Below are positions 4,011-6,809 of a stretch of 6,809 nt of DNA, piece by piece. Made by a program: the position numbers and the translations under genes. The first letter of the stretch is position 1. Every line of letters starts with the position of its first letter. The notes below the pieces were generated by a model. It worked only from the letters and a program-made list of their open reading frames with translations, did not search any database and was not told the origin of the DNA. Origin of the DNA: Syntrophorhabdaceae bacterium (GTDB lineage: Bacteria; Desulfobacterota; Syntrophorhabdia; Syntrophorhabdales; Syntrophorhabdaceae); contig JAOAHW010000008.1 in NCBI GenBank assembly GCA_026415015.1, forward strand, positions 1 through 6,809. The letters run 5' to 3'.

Positions 4011-5876
4011 ATGCGACAGTTAAAAGGTGCCCCAGCCTGGATAATGGGTATACTCTGTATTGCCTTTATTGCCTGGTCAATATACGGTGCTATATATCCC
4101 ATAGAGACCTATGTATTCAGGATGGTTCATATGGGATTCATATTTGCTCTATCATTTCCATTATATCCATTTATTAAAAGAGACCGCAAATGGGTCACTG
4201 GACTCGATATAATCCTGGCTATACTCGGTGTAGCCACTATTGTCTATGCCCTCATAGATGTGGATGGTTTTATCAGACGCTCAACCCTCCCAGAACCCCT
4301 TGATTTCATTATGGGTATAGCAGCTATAGTCCTCCTTATAGAGGTATCAAGACGCATAGTAGGTACAACCTTTACACTTGTCCTTATAGGTTCACTTTTA
4401 TATTGCTGGCTCGGCAATTATATACCAGGCCCTATTACCCATCGAGGTTATGAGCTTGACAGGATTGTAGGCCATATGTATATGACCTTAGAGGGTATCT
4501 TTGGCGTACCACTTTCTGTGAGCGTGTCATTTGTAACCCTCTTTGTTGTCTATGGGACTTTTATGGATGCAGCAGGTGCAGGCAATTTCTGGCTTGAGCT
4601 ATCCCTGGCAGTAATGGGAAGGGGCCCAGCGAGTGCAGGCAGGGGTGCTGTCATCACTACAGCCCTCCTCGGTGGCCCCCAGGGTAGCGGTGTTGCAACA
4701 ACCATGTCTGTAGCACCGGTTATGTGGCCTATACTTAAAAAAGCAGGCTACACACCTAATATGGCTGCAGGGCTTATCTCTGCTGGCGGCATAGGCGCAG
4801 TCCTCTCCCCGCCCCTTATGGGTGCCGCTGCCTTTCTTATCATGCAGTTTTTGAATGTCACCTTCTGGGAAGTAGTTGTTATGGTAATCTTTCCAACTGT
4901 CCTATATTATCTTGGGACATTCTTTCTTGTAGAGCTTGAGGCAAAGAAATACAATTTTGCACCACCAGAGTCATCAGGCAGGACTACAGGTCAGGTTATG
5001 AAAAGACACTGGTATCACCTTGTGTCCCTTGCTGTGCTTGTAGCCCTCCTTGTAGAGGGTCGTTCACCCCAATCAGCAGCCATATGGGCAATAGTGGCAA
5101 CCATAGCTACAAGTTTTCTCAGTAAAGATAGAAAAGAATGGCTAACACCAAAGAATATAATAAAGGCCACCATTGAAGGTGCCCAGAACATGATACCTGT
5201 TGCAGCACTCCTTGCTGCAGCTGGAATCATTGTAGGCATGTTCTCCTTAACAGGATTAGGCCTTAAGATATCAGGTCTTATTATGTCTTGGAGTGGGGGC
5301 ATACCTATTGCTGCCCTTTTTCTTGCCCTCCTTGCCTCCATGATAATAGGATTGAGTCTCCCTATAACTGCCACATACATCATGACTGTTGTTATGGTGG
5401 CACCTGCTCTTGTTAAGGTCGGTGTACCTATGCATGTGGCACATCTTCTGGCATTCTATTTTGCAGTATTATCTGAGGTATCTCCCCCTGTTGGGTTATC
5501 CCCTTCTGCTGCAGCTGCTGTTACAGGAGGTAATCCCTTTGGTGCCATGATGCAGGCATGGAAATACTCAATCCCTGCCTTTCTTGTACCTTTTCAGTTT
5601 TCCTCTACCCTTATAGGGGCAAACCTATTGATTATAGGTGCAACCCTGCAGGGTTTTATACTGGCATTATTTACAAGTTCTGTATCCCTGTTCTATCTCT
5701 CACTGGGTATAATAGGCTATTTGAAAGACAATATCTCTATAATAGAGAGGGTTTTGCTTATAATATCAGCAGTTATTATGGCATTTGTCCCTGTAGGTCT
5801 ATCTCCACAGGGCATTATACCTCTTTTGGTCGGGGCAGTCATAGTTGTATTACACAGCATTAAAAAGAAAAAATAA
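4011..5876 (+). CDS. TAXI-family TRAP transporter fused permease (4TM-12TM)
   Basis: The membrane component of a tripartite ATP-independent periplasmic transporter, in which the small (DctQ-like) and large (DctM-like) subunits are one 621-residue chain, as is normal for TAXI-TRAP systems. The N-terminal part (about 8-135) has roughly four to five helices. The rest has many more, with the two pseudo-symmetric halves of the elevator domain marked by conserved loops. Half one has GPQGSGVATTMSVAPVM (222-238) and SPPLMGAAAF (266-275); half two has GLSLPITATY (447-456) and SPPVGLSPSA (491-500). These Gly/Ser/Pro re-entrant loops form the substrate and Na+ or H+ sites in related transporters. It sits in the inner membrane and works with the periplasmic binding protein encoded 16 bases downstream. 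A strong promoter and RBS precede it. The chain ends in KKKK. The substrate cannot be inferred; TAXI systems with known substrates carry small carboxylates such as glutamate or 2-oxoglutarate. Confidence 0.93.
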   Translation: MRQLKGAPAWIMGILCIAFIAWSIYGAIYPIETYVFRMVHMGFIFALSFPLYPFIKRDRKWVTGLDIILAILGVATIVYALIDVDGFIRRSTLPEPLDFIMGIAAIVLLIEVSRRIVGTTFTLVLIGSLLYCWLGNYIPGPITHRGYELDRIVGHMYMTLEGIFGVPLSVSVSFVTLFVVYGTFMDAAGAGNFWLELSLAVMGRGPASAGRGAVITTALLGGPQGSGVATTMSVAPVMWPILKKAGYTPNMAAGLISAGGIGAVLSPPLMGAAAFLIMQFLNVTFWEVVVMVIFPTVLYYLGTFFLVELEAKKYNFAPPESSGRTTGQVMKRHWYHLVSLAVLVALLVEGRSPQSAAIWAIVATIATSFLSKDRKEWLTPKNIIKATIEGAQNMIPVAALLAAAGIIVGMFSLTGLGLKISGLIMSWSGGIPIAALFLALLASMIIGLSLPITATYIMTVVMVAPALVKVGVPMHVAHLLAFYFAVLSEVSPPVGLSPSAAAAVTGGNPFGAMMQAWKYSIPAFLVPFQFSSTLIGANLLIIGATLQGFILALFTSSVSLFYLSLGIIGYLKDNISIIERVLLIISAVIMAFVPVGLSPQGIIPLLVGAVIVVLHSIKKKK

Positions 5877-5892
5877 AATTAGGAGGTTAGAC

Positions 5893-6809
5893 ATGAAAAA
5901 ATCTGCAAAGTCTTTTGCCATTTTCCTTGTTCTTCTGACCATGCTCGCCATCACCACTTCGGCATCGGCACAGGAGAAGCTTTCTTTTAGTATTGCCACA
6001 GGCGGGACAGGTGGTGTGTGGTATCCCTTAGGTGGTGCCATAGGTGGGATAATAGGCAAAAACGTCCCCAATACAGAGGCCACATCAGAGGCAACAACAG
6101 CAGCCATAGATAATATGAAGCTACTTATGGCAGGCAGGGCAGGTATGGCCTTTGCCTATGACTACCATGTTGTATGGGCAAATGAGGGAAAGCTCACCCA
6201 GGTTGCAAAGAAACCAATACCATTTAGGCTGGTTATGGGTTTCTATGAACAACCACTCCACATTGTAACAAAAGAGGGGACTGGTATAAAGACCCTCATG
6301 GACCTCAAAGGTAAAAGGGTATCCACAGGGGCACCGAACAGCGGCACAGAGGAACAGGCAGACTATGTCTTAAAGGCACTCGGGATTGATTGGAACAAGG
6401 ATATGAAGAGGGAGAAACTCTCTGCCACAGAATCTGTGGCAGCCATGAAAGATGGCAAGATAGATGCCTTCTTCTGGAGTGGTGCAATACCTACATCCTC
6501 AATAATAGACCTTGCATCTACACCAGGGCTTAAGATGGTGCTTATACCTGTAGCTGGTAAAGAGGCAGATATGATAAACAAGGCAAACCCAGGGGTCTTC
6601 CATAAGACCAAATTTCCAAAAGGATGCTACAGCTCTGTGGACAAGGATGTAGATGCCATAGCCATCACAGCAGTGCTTCTGGCTATGGATAAATTTCCTG
6701 AAGACAGGATGTATAAGATTATAAATGCCATATTTTCCAATATACCTGATATAATCCCTGTATGGAAGGGCGCTAAAGATTTGACACCCAAATCAGCAGT
6801 GAGCCAGTT
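5893..6809 (+). CDS. TAXI-family TRAP transporter periplasmic substrate-binding protein (3' end cut by window)
   Basis: The open frame runs from ATG 5893 to the right edge without a stop, giving 305 residues; TAXI binding proteins are usually about 310-340 long, so only a short C-terminal piece is missing. A Sec signal peptide is clear: MKKSAKSF, a hydrophobic stretch, and a cut after A-S-A26. The mature protein opens with the family hallmark ATGGTGGVWYPLGGAIG (35-51), the glycine-rich loop that contacts ligand. Later come IKTLMDLKGKRVSTGAPNSGTE (about 132-153), the domain-2 entry typical of TAXI and related type II binding folds, and a DGKIDAFFWSGAIPTSS segment (about 187-203). It captures substrate in the periplasm and delivers it to the fused permease encoded just upstream. 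AGGAGG at 5881-5886, six bases ahead, sets the start, and the 16-base gap means one transcript. No ligand can be assigned from sequence alone. Confidence 0.93.
   Translation, partial: MKKSAKSFAIFLVLLTMLAITTSASAQEKLSFSIATGGTGGVWYPLGGAIGGIIGKNVPNTEATSEATTAAIDNMKLLMAGRAGMAFAYDYHVVWANEGKLTQVAKKPIPFRLVMGFYEQPLHIVTKEGTGIKTLMDLKGKRVSTGAPNSGTEEQADYVLKALGIDWNKDMKREKLSATESVAAMKDGKIDAFFWSGAIPTSSIIDLASTPGLKMVLIPVAGKEADMINKANPGVFHKTKFPKGCYSSVDKDVDAIAITAVLLAMDKFPEDRMYKIINAIFSNIPDIIPVWKGAKDLTPKSAVSQ

Noticed and set aside
5015..5383. A 122-codon minus-strand frame inside the permease gene
   Set aside because: The permease reading is conserved and full length; the antisense product is a by-product of its biased codon use.
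6305..6611. Two minus-strand frames opposite the TAXI binding protein gene
   Set aside because: The plus frame is open to the edge with family motifs, so these are shadows.

Overview
The window reads as a piece of a bacterial chromosome from a moderately AT-rich, probably anaerobic organism. The supporting signs are a flavin-dependent thymidylate synthase (ThyX), an oxygen-independent radical SAM protein of the HemN/HemW class, a TAXI-type TRAP transporter, and heavy use of ATA and AGG codons. A Desulfobacterota- or Nitrospirota-like lineage would fit, but there is no rRNA or other marker here, so the assignment is a low-confidence guess. No mobile element, CRISPR array, tRNA or rRNA was seen. 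Genes are tightly packed and the longest non-coding gap is 120 bases.

Layout: (1) 1-1747, a plus-strand cluster likely to be one operon. It holds the last 29 codons of an unidentified gene, a small two-helix membrane protein with a zinc-ribbon-like Cys tail, thyX with a GTG start, and a QueF-family T-fold protein. It is closed by a rho-independent terminator at 1716-1747. (2) 1746-1967, a minus-strand DUF167/YggU protein convergent with that operon. (3) 2020-2604, divergent from it, an exported thioredoxin-fold (DsbA-like) protein, followed by a radical SAM coproporphyrinogen-oxidase-like gene (2640-3890). (4) From a good sigma70-type promoter at 3926-3955, a TAXI-TRAP transport operon: a fused 4TM-12TM permease (4011-5876) and its periplasmic binding protein (5893 to the window edge, incomplete).

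How the genes fit together: ThyX makes dTMP and the QueF family normally makes the queuosine precursor preQ1, so the first operon looks like nucleotide/modified-base metabolism plus a membrane protein of unknown role. The Dsb-like and radical SAM proteins may act in envelope thiol chemistry and heme-related chemistry, but nothing ties them firmly to each other. The TRAP pair is a self-contained secondary uptake system of unknown substrate.

The most unusual observation is the QueF-family protein. It aligns well with classical QueF and keeps the E-x-K-S-x-K NADPH-site motif and the substrate-site Asp, but the catalytic Cys is replaced by Gly and the active-site His by Tyr. It therefore should not be able to carry out the nitrile reduction by the known mechanism. 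Secondary observations are hairpins built on GAGAC/GTCTC at the ends of three successive plus-strand genes, and a short divergent promoter region in which both -10 boxes sit so close to the start codons that leaderless mRNAs are plausible.
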